NCBI RefSeq assembly: GCF_023558375.1
Contig: NZ_CP083761.1
Coordinates: 2,722,001 to 2,786,000, forward strand
From: Chroococcidiopsis sp. CCMEE 29
GTDB lineage: Bacteria > Cyanobacteriota > Cyanobacteriia > Cyanobacteriales > Chroococcidiopsidaceae
DNA: 64,000 bases
Direction: 5' to 3'
Shown: positions 32,140-41,232 of the stretch, piece by piece
Layout of the letters: each line of letters begins with the position of its first letter
Position numbering within the stretch: the stretch's first letter is position 1
Made by a program: the position numbers and the translations under genes
The notes under the pieces: generated by a model
What the model saw: the letters and a program-made list of their open reading frames with translations, nothing else
Told to the model about the DNA's origin: nothing
The model's database searches: none

Positions 32140-32628
32140 CTAATCCCTGACCCCTGATCCCTGACCCCTGACCCCTGCTTCTGCTAGGCGGTTCAAGTAT
32201 CTTTCGATTAGCAAAATAGCAACAATGTCATCCACTGGTCGCGGTGGTTGTCGCAAACCTTGTGGCAGTAGACGCGAAAAACCTTTGGGGGGGTACATCT
32301 GCCAATAGCGATCGCGTGCCTCTAAGCTGGTGTAGCGTTCATCTACCATGACAACGGATAAAGCCTGTGGTAATTCTTGGCTCAGTTTTTGTTGCCAATG
32401 CTTAGCTGTGGTTTGGTCGCCCATTACTAGTAAAGAAATGGAAAATTGCTGTTGCAGTGCTTGGATAGTAGCGATCGCCTGTCCTGATGTCACGATTTGA
32501 TGATAATGCAGCTGACGATTTAGACCCATCACTGCTAATCCACACTTATCCCGACCTGGATCAAGGCCTAAGATCATTGTCTGACGCAAAGAATTCGGAT
32601 TGGGACTCAGGGAAATGCTTGAGGGCAT
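32140..32628 (-). CDS. YqgF/RuvX-like nuclease-fold protein
   Basis: RNase H-like fold of the YqgF family: MILGLDPGRDKCGLAVM (about 18-34) with the first catalytic Asp, LLVMGDQTTAKHW (about 65-77), VMVDERYTSLEAR (about 92-104) and RPVDDIVAILLIERYL (about 130-145) with the last Asp. RuvX proteins mature the 16S rRNA 5' end; cyanobacteria also carry this divergent second version. ATG 32577 could be the start, as 32628 adds 17 low-complexity residues. The C-terminus GVRGQGSGVRD is encoded by the repeat GGGGTCAGGG, so the natural end has been extended or replaced by repeat DNA. Confidence 0.8.
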   Translation of the reverse strand: MPSSISLSPNPNSLRQTMILGLDPGRDKCGLAVMGLNRQLHYHQIVTSGQAIATIQALQQQFSISLLVMGDQTTAKHWQQKLSQELPQALSVVMVDERYTSLEARDRYWQMYPPKGFSRLLPQGLRQPPRPVDDIVAILLIERYLNRLAEAGVRGQGSGVRD

Positions 32629-32646
32629 GGTTGATGCAAGAGATTA

Positions 32647-32783
32647 GGGCGAGGGGCGAGGGGCGAGGGGCGAGGGGTTAGGGATTAGGGGTTAGGGGTT
32701 AGGGGATTTTAGATTTTGGATTTTGGATTTTGGATTTTGGATTACACTCTTACTCCCCCTGCCTCCCCTGCTCCCCCTGCTCT
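32647..32783 (+). repeat. Composite intergenic repeat, copy B
   Basis: Same order as copy A with more GCGAGGGG units and one more ATTTTGG heptamer. Its right end overlaps the last 30 or so bases of the DUF3084 gene and supplies the residues GREQGEQGRQGE. Confidence 0.75.
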
Positions 32784-34318
32784 CTGCCTTGTTGAAGAAT
32801 GTTTGGAGAAGATTGGGGGGTAGGTATTGGTTCAGGCGTATCTGTCGTTTCTTCACTAACCCTGCCGGTGCTAAAAACAATTTGTCCGTTGCGAACTGCT
32901 ACTAGTTCTACTTTTAAAGGTCCAGCAGTGTAAGTGTCCTCTGCTGCGACAGCTTTGAGTTCTACTGGTTGATTGTGCTGCCTCAGTTGTTCAAAGAAGT
33001 GGCTTAGTGTTTGAATGCGATTATCTCCAATTTGGATAGTATCTCCCACGATCATGCCAGCACGCTGGGCACGAAATTTAGAAGCCCCTAGCAATAGGTC
33101 GACTCGTTGCCGGATCTCCTCAGTTGACATGGTAGTTGGATCGGCAGCAATCGCAGCTAATACATCGCCTGCCGAGAACACTAGTTGATTGAGAGCGACA
33201 TCGGCAAAAACTTGTACGGTCTTTTCTCCCAAGACGTAATTACCAGCTGAGAGAATTCGCACAACATAGTCACGACCATCAGCAATTTGCTTAATAATTT
33301 GGTCGACTTGTGCATCTGAGATTCTAACTAGCCGCTCACTTACCTGGTCGATTCCCGGTTGAGTCAACTGGATGGCAGTCCGGTTTGCTTCGCGCAGGAG
33401 TTGGTCTACTGCTTGGCGAGCTTCTGAGGGTTTAACAATGCGAACCACGCCAGCAGCAAGGACTTGACCCCGAGACAAGGCTACATTGCCTCGCCGCAAC
33501 ACTTGCAAATTTCGTTCCAAAAATTGCGCTTCTTGTTCTAGATATTCCTGTTGTTTTTCTAGTTCTTTAAGGCGAGTTTCCCGTTGAGCAATCACTAGGT
33601 TGCGATCGGCAATTTCTCGATCGCGCTGATTAATCGTTTGATCTAGTTTTGCAATCTCCTCGTCACGCTGGGCGATCTGGGCTTTGAGTTCGTTGCGTTG
33701 TTCAACCAATTGCTGAAGTTCTGCCTGGCGTTTTTGAATTTCTGAACGCAATGCTCTTGCCTGTTGGGAAACGGTTTTGAGTCGAGCTTGAGCTTGCTGA
33801 AACTGAGAGCTGACTCGACTCAACTCGCTTTGGGTGCGCCTCAGTTGAGCTTGAGTTTGGGCTTGTTTGGCGATCACTGCCTGCAACGATCGATTGATTT
33901 CTTCCAAGCGCTGCTCAGCCTCTGCTTGCCGCTTTTGCGCCTCTGCTTGTTGGGCTTTCTGTTCAGCTCTGGATTCGGCTAGTTCTCTCTCTACCCGAAG
34001 TTTCTCGGTATTTGTAGCTTCTAACTGCTGACGGGTAGTTCCCAGTTGCTCGCGCTTGGTTCTCAGATCTCTTTGAATTTCTTCTAGTTCAAACACTCCA
34101 GTTCGCAATCGTTCGTCAGCAGCAAACAAAATTGCCAGCGTAGATGCAGAAATGATGCTGCCAGTCAAAATTGTGACAACAACGGCGGTTTTGCGGGGGC
34201 GAAGATTGAACAGGCTCAGGCGTGCCTTCCCCACCTTTGTGCCCAGGCGATCGCCCACCGTTGCGATCACGCCCCCTAAAATCAAAATTGCCGCAATCAG
34301 AATGTAGGCGGTGGTCAT
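32750..34318 (-). CDS. DUF3084 domain protein, membrane-anchored coiled coil
   Basis: The 522-residue protein begins with two membrane helices (about 4-20 and 47-68) around the sequence LGTKVGKARLSLFNLRPRKTAVVVT (about 25-49), the mark of the cyanobacterial DUF3084 family. A long coiled coil follows (about 75-285, Gln/Glu/Arg heptads). A beta-rich C-terminal domain (about 290-495) contains FRAQRAGMIVGD. The family is probably an envelope or scaffold protein of unknown role. The C-terminal dozen residues come from a repeat sequence and are likely not conserved. Confidence 0.85.
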   Translation of the reverse strand: MTTAYILIAAILILGGVIATVGDRLGTKVGKARLSLFNLRPRKTAVVVTILTGSIISASTLAILFAADERLRTGVFELEEIQRDLRTKREQLGTTRQQLEATNTEKLRVERELAESRAEQKAQQAEAQKRQAEAEQRLEEINRSLQAVIAKQAQTQAQLRRTQSELSRVSSQFQQAQARLKTVSQQARALRSEIQKRQAELQQLVEQRNELKAQIAQRDEEIAKLDQTINQRDREIADRNLVIAQRETRLKELEKQQEYLEQEAQFLERNLQVLRRGNVALSRGQVLAAGVVRIVKPSEARQAVDQLLREANRTAIQLTQPGIDQVSERLVRISDAQVDQIIKQIADGRDYVVRILSAGNYVLGEKTVQVFADVALNQLVFSAGDVLAAIAADPTTMSTEEIRQRVDLLLGASKFRAQRAGMIVGDTIQIGDNRIQTLSHFFEQLRQHNQPVELKAVAAEDTYTAGPLKVELVAVRNGQIVFSTGRVSEETTDTPEPIPTPQSSPNILQQGREQGEQGRQGE

Positions 34319-34470
34319 TTCGGTCTGTATATGTTAACCGTCCAGATCCAGCCTACTTCAAGCACCTAGCGTTTGGGAATTTTCTCTAAACTAGGGATGA
34401 GGGATAGTAGACACATCTTTGTTACCCTAGTAGCTTTTCTTTACCCTCAGTACAGAACCACTAGCCACTT

Positions 34471-35142
34471 TTAAGTAAACTGCTGGCTCAAGGCTACTGG
34501 GTTGTGCACGGTAATCTTCTTTTTATGGATTGAAATCATATTGTTTTCCCGCAATTCTCCCAACAGTCGGGTAACGGTAACGCGGGTAGAGCCAATTGCT
34601 TCGGCGATCGCCTGATGGGAAAGCTTTAGATCAATCGTCAGTCCTTCAGAACTGGGTAAACCAAAATCCCGACAAAGAATCAGCAGAAAACTTACTAAGC
34701 GAGAACCCATGTCTCGGTGAGCCAAAGTTTCAATCATCATTTCTGTCTGTAGAATCCGCGATGATAGTCCCCGTAGCAGTAACATCGACAATTCCGGACT
34801 ATTCTTTAGCGATTGCTCTACCTGATCGATCGGCGCTGACAGCAACTCTACTGGCGTAAAAGCTACTGCATGGTAAAACCGATCTGAGCGGTTTCCTGTC
34901 AGCAGCGACAGAACTCCAAAAACGCTATTTTCTCGCAGCAGCGCCACAGTAATTTCTTCTCCAGCCTCGTAAACCCTGGATAACTTGACAGCGCCTTTAA
35001 GCAGAAAATACACTCTTTCCGCTGGATCTCCAGGAAAAAATATTGTTTTGCCCCGTTCAAAAACTTCCACAACTGGGGGAAATGCTCCGGTTCCGATCTG
35101 ACGGAACACAGATGCTAGCGGTCTATCTTGCATCACGACCAT
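34471..35142 (-). CDS. ntcA: Global nitrogen regulator NtcA (Crp/Fnr family)
   Basis: NtcA activates nitrogen-assimilation genes when 2-oxoglutarate is high. The 223 residues are close to known NtcA along the whole length: the effector-binding beta-roll at 20-120 ([21 protein letters not shown], by position 36-56), the long dimer helix (about 125-150) and the helix-turn-helix [21 protein letters not shown] at about 176-196. The start ATG 35142 gives the usual N-terminus ([15 protein letters not shown]). The gene stands alone with 500 bases upstream that include a perfect NtcA box, consistent with the autoregulation known in other cyanobacteria. Confidence 0.95.
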   Translation of the reverse strand: MVVMQDRPLASVFRQIGTGAFPPVVEVFERGKTIFFPGDPAERVYFLLKGAVKLSRVYEAGEEITVALLRENSVFGVLSLLTGNRSDRFYHAVAFTPVELLSAPIDQVEQSLKNSPELSMLLLRGLSSRILQTEMMIETLAHRDMGSRLVSFLLILCRDFGLPSSEGLTIDLKLSHQAIAEAIGSTRVTVTRLLGELRENNMISIHKKKITVHNPVALSQQFT

Positions 35143-35642
35143 ATTTCTTGCCCTAACCCTTGCCCTAACCTATTGACCGAAAGACTACACGAAAGCGCTT
35201 ACCAACCAATACTTCAAATCCTTCATCAATTATCCCCGCTGAAAACTTTTGACCTTTAAAACTCTTAAGATAAGTTGTATCCAATTTTTTGTATCACGAA
35301 TTACACAATTTCTCGAAACATGAACAGCCTACTGTTTCGAGTAAGCTTCCCTAATCTGTAATTAGCAGGTTTCGATAGCACTTTTTAAAACACCTTGTCA
35401 ATATCTTAAGCTAGAAAATGCATCTTATTTAACTTTTCGCTAGAACTGTGTACCCAACTCCTGAACCAGAAAGCATGCCCAGATTAGAGTATTCTCCTAA
35501 TGGCTTCTTTATTGATAAAAAATTAGGAGCTAGGGGCAAGAGGCTGAAGGCTAGGAACTAAGGTTTAGAGAATAATCTTAACCCTGACCCTGACCCCTGA
35601 CCCCTGACCCCTCCTCTAATCCCTACTCTCACATTGATGTTT
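35143..35642. other. Divergent intergenic region between ntcA and fabI
   Basis: No gene seen. It holds the NtcA box at 35291-35304 and, near fabI (35577-35620), a run of CCCTGA/CCCCTGA heptamers typical of this genome's intergenic repeats. Palindromic ACTGTTTCGAGTA-like sequence lies near 35330. Confidence 0.5.
35291..35304. promoter_or_regulatory. NtcA-binding site (GTA-N8-TAC)
   Basis: GTATCACGAATTAC fits the consensus GTA-N8-TAC exactly and lies 149 bases upstream of the ntcA start. The site is symmetric. Toward ntcA a TATCTT box follows after 18 bases, shorter than the usual 22-24. Toward fabI a TACTGT follows after 25 bases. Confidence 0.65.
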
Positions 35643-36419
35643 ATGCTAGATTTAACCGGAAAAAATGCCTTAGTTACTGGCATTGCTAATAATCGCTCGA
35701 TCGCCTGGGGTATCGCCCAACAGCTGCATAAAGCAGGAGCAAATCTGGGCATTACTTATCTACCAGACGAAAAAGGGCGCATGGAAAAAAAAGTAGCCGA
35801 ACTGGTAGAACCGCTTAATCCCAGCTTATTTGTCTCCTGTGACGTGCAGAATGAAGCGCAGGTGCAGTCTACCTTCGATGCCATCCGCGACAAGTGGGGC
35901 AAGTTAGATATCTTGATCCATTGTCTTGCTTTTGCCAATAAGGAAGATTTAAGCGGAGAGTTTAGCAGTACATCACGCTCAGGCTTTACTCAAGCTTTAG
36001 AAATCAGCACTTACTCCCTAATTCAATTGAGTGGAGCAGCTAAACCCTTAATGACACAGGGAGGTAGTATCGTTACGCTTACCTATTTGGGTGGTGTGCG
36101 GGCAATACCTAACTACAATGTCATGGGAGTTGCCAAGGCGGGGTTAGAAGCAAGTGTGCGTTACCTAGCAGCTGAACTTGGATCTCAAAATATTAGGGTA
36201 AATGCCATTTCAGCGGGTCCAATCCGCACTTTGGCTTCTTCGGCAGTTGGTGGCATTTTGGACATGATTCATCATGTAGAGGAAGTAGCTCCCCTCCGAC
36301 GTACGGTGACTCAGATGGAAGTGGGAAATGCTGCTGCTTTCTTATGTAGCGATCTGGCTAGTGGTATTACAGGTCAAGTTTTGTATGTAGATGCGGGTTA
36401 CGAAATCATGGGAATGTAG
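35643..36419 (+). CDS. fabI: Enoyl-ACP reductase FabI
   Basis: Last step of each fatty-acid elongation round (NADH-dependent reduction of enoyl-ACP). The 258-residue short-chain reductase has the FabI nucleotide motif GIANNRSIAWGIAQ (about 11-24), LDILIHCLAFAN (about 87-98) and the catalytic Tyr-x6-Lys in YNVMGVAKAGLEAS (about 153-166), and ends with GYEIMGM. I start at ATG 35643 (MLDLTGKNALVTG), as relatives do; ATG 35637 adds MF. The run of CCCCTGA repeats lies just upstream, so promoter space is limited. hisB follows after 115 bases on the same strand. Confidence 0.93.
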   Translation: MLDLTGKNALVTGIANNRSIAWGIAQQLHKAGANLGITYLPDEKGRMEKKVAELVEPLNPSLFVSCDVQNEAQVQSTFDAIRDKWGKLDILIHCLAFANKEDLSGEFSSTSRSGFTQALEISTYSLIQLSGAAKPLMTQGGSIVTLTYLGGVRAIPNYNVMGVAKAGLEASVRYLAAELGSQNIRVNAISAGPIRTLASSAVGGILDMIHHVEEVAPLRRTVTQMEVGNAAAFLCSDLASGITGQVLYVDAGYEIMGM

Positions 36420-36534
36420 AAGAGGGGATAGGGGATAGGGATTAGGGGTTAGGGACACCATATGCGATCGCCCACGAGCTAGCCTGTAGGATTAGATAAT
36501 AGATTTAATTATTTCTTACAGTCAGCTTTCTTTC

Positions 36535-37176
36535 ATGCAGACAAGCGATCGCCAAATTCTATCCTCACTACACGAGCCAGCTTTACCACCTCGGACTGCC
36601 TCTGTTAGCCGTAAAACACACGAAACCGATGTCCAAGTTAGCTTGAATCTTGATGGTACAGGTAAATGCACAGCGGCAACGGGCATTCCGTTTTTGGACC
36701 ATATGCTGCATCAAATCGCTTCGCATGGGCTAATTGACCTAGAGGTAAGGGCTACTGGCGATCTGGAAATTGACGATCACCACACGAATGAAGATGTGGG
36801 AATTACTCTGGGGCAAGCTTTGGGGAAAGCACTGGGCGATCGCAAGGGAATTGTGCGCTTTGGTAATTTCCTTGCTCCCCTGGATGAAGCTTTAATTCAG
36901 GTGGCGTTAGACTTTTCTGGTCGCCCTCACCTTAGCTATGGCTTGCAAATTCCCACTCAGAGGGTTGGTACCTACGACACCCAGCTAGTGCGGGAGTTCT
37001 TTGTTGCTTTGGTAAATCATAGCCAGATGACGCTGCACATTCGTCAGCTGGATGGAATTAATTCACACCACATCATTGAAGCAACATTTAAGGCCTTTGC
37101 GCGATCGCTTCGCATGGCAGCGGAAATCGATCCGCGTCGTGCGACTGCAATTCCTAGTTCCAAAGGCGTTTTGTAG
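36535..37176 (+). CDS. hisB: Imidazoleglycerol-phosphate dehydratase HisB
   Basis: Sixth step of histidine synthesis; needs Mn. The 213-residue protein shows the two repeated halves with metal-binding motifs: [11 protein letters not shown] (about 65-75), [12 protein letters not shown] (about 82-93) and [19 protein letters not shown] (about 168-186). The first 20 residues are variable. The length is normal for the one-function bacterial form. It lies behind fabI in the same direction; whether they share a transcript is not clear. Confidence 0.95.
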   Translation: MQTSDRQILSSLHEPALPPRTASVSRKTHETDVQVSLNLDGTGKCTAATGIPFLDHMLHQIASHGLIDLEVRATGDLEIDDHHTNEDVGITLGQALGKALGDRKGIVRFGNFLAPLDEALIQVALDFSGRPHLSYGLQIPTQRVGTYDTQLVREFFVALVNHSQMTLHIRQLDGINSHHIIEATFKAFARSLRMAAEIDPRRATAIPSSKGVL

Positions 37177-37356
37177 GTTAAACCGCCAAAACCTAGAGCA
37201 CCAACATAAAGGTTAATACAAAGGTTTAATTAGAGGTGCGTTAGCTTTAGCCATAGGCTGTAGCGTCAAATTGCTATAGCTATTGCCCCTAGGACAGGGG
37301 TTAGAAATAAGGCGTATATGATATAAAAGTCGATAATTCTTAAAAATTGTTCATCA

Positions 37357-38826
37357 ATGCTGATTTCCTCCTCTGGTTTGTCCAAGGTCAAAGACTCAGT
37401 AAAAGAAAAAATTTTTTTCGGTCACGAACCTAGTACCGAATTAATCGCCATCTTAACAGTCTATTTTGTCCAGGGCATCTTAGGGCTAGCTCGTTTAGCT
37501 GTTAGCTTTTTCCTCAAAGATGAACTTGGTCTCACTCCAGCGGATCTGTCTGCTCTACTTGGCATTGTCGCCCTGCCGTGGATTATCAAACCAGTGTTTG
37601 GCTTTATCTCCGATGGTTTACCAATCTTTGGCTATCGGCGGCGACCCTACTTGGTGCTATCAGGGCTACTAGGAGCAGTCTCTTGGGTGAGTCTAGCAAC
37701 GATTGTTCACACACCGATAGGGGCGACCTTGGCGATCGCTCTTGGTTCCCTCTCTGTTGCTGTCAGTGACGTAATTGTTGATTCGTTGGTAGTAGAACGG
37801 GTAAGAGCAGAATCTCAAGCGGAGGCAGGCTCGCTCCAATCTCTCTGCTGGGGTGCTTCAGCTTTTGGGGGCTTGATTACTGCCTACTTCAGCGGCTTAC
37901 TACTAGAGCATGTCACTACCCGCACTGTATTTTGGATTACAGCGTCTTTCCCGTTAATTGTCTCAGGGGTTGCTTGGTTAATTTCAGAATCGCCAGTGAG
38001 CGAGGCGTTTGGTTCAGACTCGAAAGCGCATAGCAACTGGTTAACAGTTGGAAATCAACTCAAACAATTACGTCAAACTGTTACTCAAAAAGCAATTGGA
38101 CTACCTACTGCATTTATTTTCATCTGGCAAGCTACCCCAACCACTGATGCCGCCTTTTTCTTTTTCACTACTAATGAACTGGGGTTTGAACCAGAATTTT
38201 TAGGACGAGTGCGCTTGGTGACAAGTATTGCCTCCTTGGTGGGTGTCTGGCTATTTCAGCGCTTCCTCAAAACCATCCCCTTTCGCGTCATTTTTGGTTG
38301 GAGTACCGTCCTCTCAGCTGCCTTGGGCATGACGATGCTGCTGCTGGTAACTCACGCTAACCGTGCTTTGGGCATTGACGACCACTGGTTCAGTCTGGGA
38401 GATAGTCTCATCCTCACCGTAATGGGACAAATTGCTTATATGCCTGTCTTGGTGCTAGCTGCACGACTTTGCCCCCCCGGTATAGAAGCAACCTTGTTTG
38501 CCTTGCTGATGTCTGTCTCGAATCTGGCAGGACTTGTTTCCTACGAGTTAGGATCAGTGCTGATGCATTGGTTAGGCATTACCGAAACTAACTTTGATTC
38601 CCTCTGGCTGTTGGTAGTAATTGCCAATGTCACTACGCTATTGCCACTGCCATTCCTCAACTGGCTACCCGCTGCTGAGAAACCCGAGGCAACCTTGCAA
38701 CCCGTGCCAGCGATGGAAGCTAATGCTACAGCCTCAAAGCACATGGGACAGACATTTTTGCCTGACTTGTCTGAATTAGTACCGCAGTCATTGCGACGAG
38801 AAGCCTTTGAAGAACCAGCTGAGTAG
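37357..38826 (+). CDS. Folate/biopterin transporter (FBT family, MFS-like)
   Basis: The 489-residue protein has about twelve membrane helices. Family marks: GILGLARLAVSFFLKDELGLTPADLSALLG (about 35-64), PWIIKPVFGFISDGLPIFGYRRRPYL (about 70-95) and the VSDVIVDSLVVERVRAES block (about 135-152). Cyanobacterial and plastid relatives carry folates across membranes (the Synechocystis slr0642 type). Residues 440-489 are a soluble tail. The start at ATG 37357 has no strong ribosome site. It is followed by the carotenoid oxygenase gene after 105 bases in the same direction. Confidence 0.85.
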   Translation: MLISSSGLSKVKDSVKEKIFFGHEPSTELIAILTVYFVQGILGLARLAVSFFLKDELGLTPADLSALLGIVALPWIIKPVFGFISDGLPIFGYRRRPYLVLSGLLGAVSWVSLATIVHTPIGATLAIALGSLSVAVSDVIVDSLVVERVRAESQAEAGSLQSLCWGASAFGGLITAYFSGLLLEHVTTRTVFWITASFPLIVSGVAWLISESPVSEAFGSDSKAHSNWLTVGNQLKQLRQTVTQKAIGLPTAFIFIWQATPTTDAAFFFFTTNELGFEPEFLGRVRLVTSIASLVGVWLFQRFLKTIPFRVIFGWSTVLSAALGMTMLLLVTHANRALGIDDHWFSLGDSLILTVMGQIAYMPVLVLAARLCPPGIEATLFALLMSVSNLAGLVSYELGSVLMHWLGITETNFDSLWLLVVIANVTTLLPLPFLNWLPAAEKPEATLQPVPAMEANATASKHMGQTFLPDLSELVPQSLRREAFEEPAE

Positions 38827-38931
38827 GGGCGGGTTTTTAGTATTGTTCTGTTCTTCCATAGTTATGTCTGTTAAACCCGCCCCTACTGCTTATTCCATTT
38901 TCCTCGCCCCTCGCCCCTGGCCCCTAAACCT

Positions 38932-40416
38932 ATGCAAAGTTTTCAGCTTCACGAACGCGCCTCATCAGTCCCGATCAACTCCTACCAGCGCGAAGATTGG
39001 CAGAAAGGATACGAATCTCTCAAACAAGAGGGTAATTACTGGATCGATGATGTAGAAGGGCAAATCCCCACCGAACTACACGGCACTCTGTTTCGCAATG
39101 GTCCTGGTTTACTGGATGTTAACGGTCAGCCGATTCACCATCCCTTTGATGGCGATGGCATGATTAGTGCGATCGCCTTTCATAATGGTCGTGCCCACTT
39201 TCGTAACCGCTTTATCCGCACCACTGGCTATTTAGAAGAACAGAAGGCAGGGAAAATTCTCTATCGCGGCGTTTTTGGTACCCAAAAGCCCGGTGGTTGG
39301 TTAGCGAATGCCTTTGATTTCAGACTCAAAAATATTGCCAACACGAACGTCATTTACTGGGGTGGTAAACTCTTGGCATTGTGGGAAGCCGCAGACCCCC
39401 ATCGTCTTGACCCACATACACTAGAAACACTGGGGAAAGATTCTCTCAACGGTGTTTTAGCAGAAGGTGAAGCTTTTGCTGCTCATCCGCGCTTCGATCC
39501 CAGCTGTGGCCAGGATGGCGGCGCTCCTTGCTTGGTAAACTTTTCCATTAAACCTGCTCTATCCACGACAATTACTATTTTTGAGCTAGACTCAACTGCC
39601 AAAGTTGTTAGAAAACACGCTCACAGTGTTCCGGGTTTTGCTTTTATCCACGATTTTGCGATTACACCAAACTACTGCATATTCTTTCAAAATCCCGTTG
39701 CCTTCAATCCCCTGCCTTTCGTGTTCGGCTTGCGAGGACCAGGGGAATGTATCAAGTTCCAGCCGCATCAGCCCACTCGGGTAATTTTAATTCCCCGCCA
39801 CACCTCCAAATCAGTAAAGATTCTGGAAACTCAGTCTGGCTTTGTCTTCCACCACGCCAATGCTTTTGAGCAAGGCGATGAAGTTGTGATTGACTCAATT
39901 TGCTACGAATCATTGCCAGAGGTGGAACCAGGGAGCGATTTTAAACAGGTAGATTTTGATGCCCTCCAGCCAGGACAACTGTGGCGGTTTCATCTCAACC
40001 TGAAGGATAAAGCGGTGTCGCGAGAGTTGATTGAAGATCGGTGCTGTGAGTTTCCTAGTATGCACAAGGAACGAGTCGGACGACCTTATCGCTACTTGTA
40101 TATGGGTGCAGCTGATGCTGAGAGTGGGAATGCGCCGCTGCAAGCAATTCTCAAAGTTGATTTAGAGTCAGGAGAACGGCAAATCTGGAGTGCTGCACCG
40201 CGCGGCTTTGTCAGTGAGCCGATTTTTGTTGAGCGCCCCAACTCTACGATTGAGGATGACGGTTGGGTGCTGACTTTAGTTTACGACGCCGCCCACCATC
40301 GCTCAGATGTGGTGGTGTTGGATGCTCGGAATTTGAATCAGGGAGCGATCGCCCGACTACATCTGAAGCATCATATTCCGTATGGACTACATGGGACTTT
40401 TGCCCCAGGTTTGTAG
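38932..40416 (+). CDS. Carotenoid cleavage oxygenase (apocarotenoid 15,15'-oxygenase type)
   Basis: A seven-bladed propeller enzyme that splits carotenoids or apocarotenoids with O2. The 494-residue length is usual. Iron-binding histidines are expected in HPRFDPS (about 184-190), FIHDFAIT (about 238-245), VFHHANAF (about 304-311) and YGLHGTFAPG at the C-terminus (about 484-493), and all four motifs are present. DGDGMISAIAFHNGRAHFRNRF (by position 75-96) is also typical. Retinal-forming activity is possible but cannot be told from sequence. It is the last gene of the rightward run before the heat-shock cluster. Confidence 0.9.
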   Translation: MQSFQLHERASSVPINSYQREDWQKGYESLKQEGNYWIDDVEGQIPTELHGTLFRNGPGLLDVNGQPIHHPFDGDGMISAIAFHNGRAHFRNRFIRTTGYLEEQKAGKILYRGVFGTQKPGGWLANAFDFRLKNIANTNVIYWGGKLLALWEAADPHRLDPHTLETLGKDSLNGVLAEGEAFAAHPRFDPSCGQDGGAPCLVNFSIKPALSTTITIFELDSTAKVVRKHAHSVPGFAFIHDFAITPNYCIFFQNPVAFNPLPFVFGLRGPGECIKFQPHQPTRVILIPRHTSKSVKILETQSGFVFHHANAFEQGDEVVIDSICYESLPEVEPGSDFKQVDFDALQPGQLWRFHLNLKDKAVSRELIEDRCCEFPSMHKERVGRPYRYLYMGAADAESGNAPLQAILKVDLESGERQIWSAAPRGFVSEPIFVERPNSTIEDDGWVLTLVYDAAHHRSDVVVLDARNLNQGAIARLHLKHHIPYGLHGTFAPGL

Positions 40417-40512
40417 CAATAAAAGGAGTCAGGAATAGAAGTGTACGGGGATTGCGATCGCTCTTTGGCATAGAACCGAACCTGCGACACTGAAGCGTTA
40501 AGCTAATTTTTA

Positions 40513-40597
40513 TTCAGGAAGCTTGAGATTGAGCCTCCTGAATTATAGAGCAAGTAATCAATTCCGGCGTTCAGGAAGCTTGAAATTGAGTCTTCTA
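40513..40597 (+). repeat. Direct repeat in the hsp20 upstream region
   Basis: TTCAGGAAGCTTGAGATTGA (start 40513) recurs at 40570 with one change (GAAATT for GAGATT), then diverges. The first copy continues to CCTCCTGAA and can fold on itself. It may be a control element of the heat-shock gene or a past duplication of the leader. Confidence 0.55.
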
Positions 40598-40620
40598 AAA
40601 TCAAACTTAAATTTTAGAGG
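40592..40620 (+). promoter_or_regulatory. Putative RNA thermometer hairpin at the first hsp20 ribosome site
   Basis: CTTCTAAAAT (40592-40601) pairs with ATTTTAGAGG (40611-40620) through ten pairs, one of them G-U, around a 9-base loop. The 3' arm contains the ribosome site AGAGG, nine bases before ATG 40630. The weak A-U core is what is needed for melting on heating. Confidence 0.6.
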
Positions 40621-40629
40621 TGACAACAT

Positions 40630-41070
40630 ATGGCACTGACTCGTTGGGAACCCTTCCGGGAAATTGACACTTTACAGCGACAAATGAATCGCTTATTTGA
40701 TAGCCTGGCGACCACAGATGGTGGTGAAAATGCTAGTTTCTCCTTCGTGCCTGCTGCCGAAATGCAAGAAACTGAAGACGCGATTCATCTGAGACTAGAA
40801 ATTCCTGGTATGGAAGCAAAAGATCTAGATGTACAAGTTACCGCCGAAGCAGTTTCCATTAACGGTGAGCGGAAGTCGGAAACTAAAACTGAAGACAAAG
40901 GGGTAACTCGTTCTGAGTTTCGTTACGGCAAATTCCAGCGGGTGATACCCTTACCTGCCAGAATTCAGAACGACAAAGTGCAAGCTGAATACAAAAATGG
41001 TGTTCTAAACCTAACCTTGCCGAAAGCTGAATCGGAAAAGAATAAAGTTATCAAAGTTAATCTTGGGTAA
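40630..41070 (+). CDS. Small heat shock protein, Hsp20/alpha-crystallin family
   Basis: The 146-residue chaperone holds unfolding proteins in large oligomers. The N-terminus ALTRWEPFREIDTLQRQMNRLFDSL is typical of cyanobacterial HspA. The alpha-crystallin domain is about residues 45-135 (AEMQETEDAIHLRLEIPGM, VQVTAEAVSINGERKSE), with the closing ADLP-type GVLNLTLPKAE (about 123-133) and the I-x-V tail IKVNLG. The ribosome site AGAGGTGA is built into a hairpin. It is the first gene of the hsp20-hsp20-dnaK'-dnaJ-cbpM cluster. Confidence 0.93.
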   Translation: MALTRWEPFREIDTLQRQMNRLFDSLATTDGGENASFSFVPAAEMQETEDAIHLRLEIPGMEAKDLDVQVTAEAVSINGERKSETKTEDKGVTRSEFRYGKFQRVIPLPARIQNDKVQAEYKNGVLNLTLPKAESEKNKVIKVNLG

Positions 41071-41197
41071 TTGTCTCTGATTTAGCTAGCATAACGCAAC
41101 AGTAGTTCTGTGTACCCTGATACGACGATAAGGATATCGCTCTAGTGATTGATGAGCCAGCTTTTGGTCTTTCATATGTTCGAGTTGAGCGTTGAAG

Positions 41198-41226
41198 CTC
41201 TAAAAATTACTTGATACTTTGGAGGT
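41198..41226 (+). promoter_or_regulatory. Possible RNA thermometer hairpin at the second hsp20 ribosome site
   Basis: CTCTAAA (41198-41204) pairs with TTTGGAG (41218-41224) through seven pairs (one G-U) over a 13-base loop. The 3' arm covers GGAG of the strong ribosome site GGAGGT before ATG 41233. It is weaker than the first hsp20 hairpin. Confidence 0.4.
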
Positions 41227-41232
41227 AAAACT

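Noticed and set aside
32030-32790. CRISPR array
   Set aside because: The repeats are tandem 7-8-base units without regular unique spacers, and no cas gene is near.
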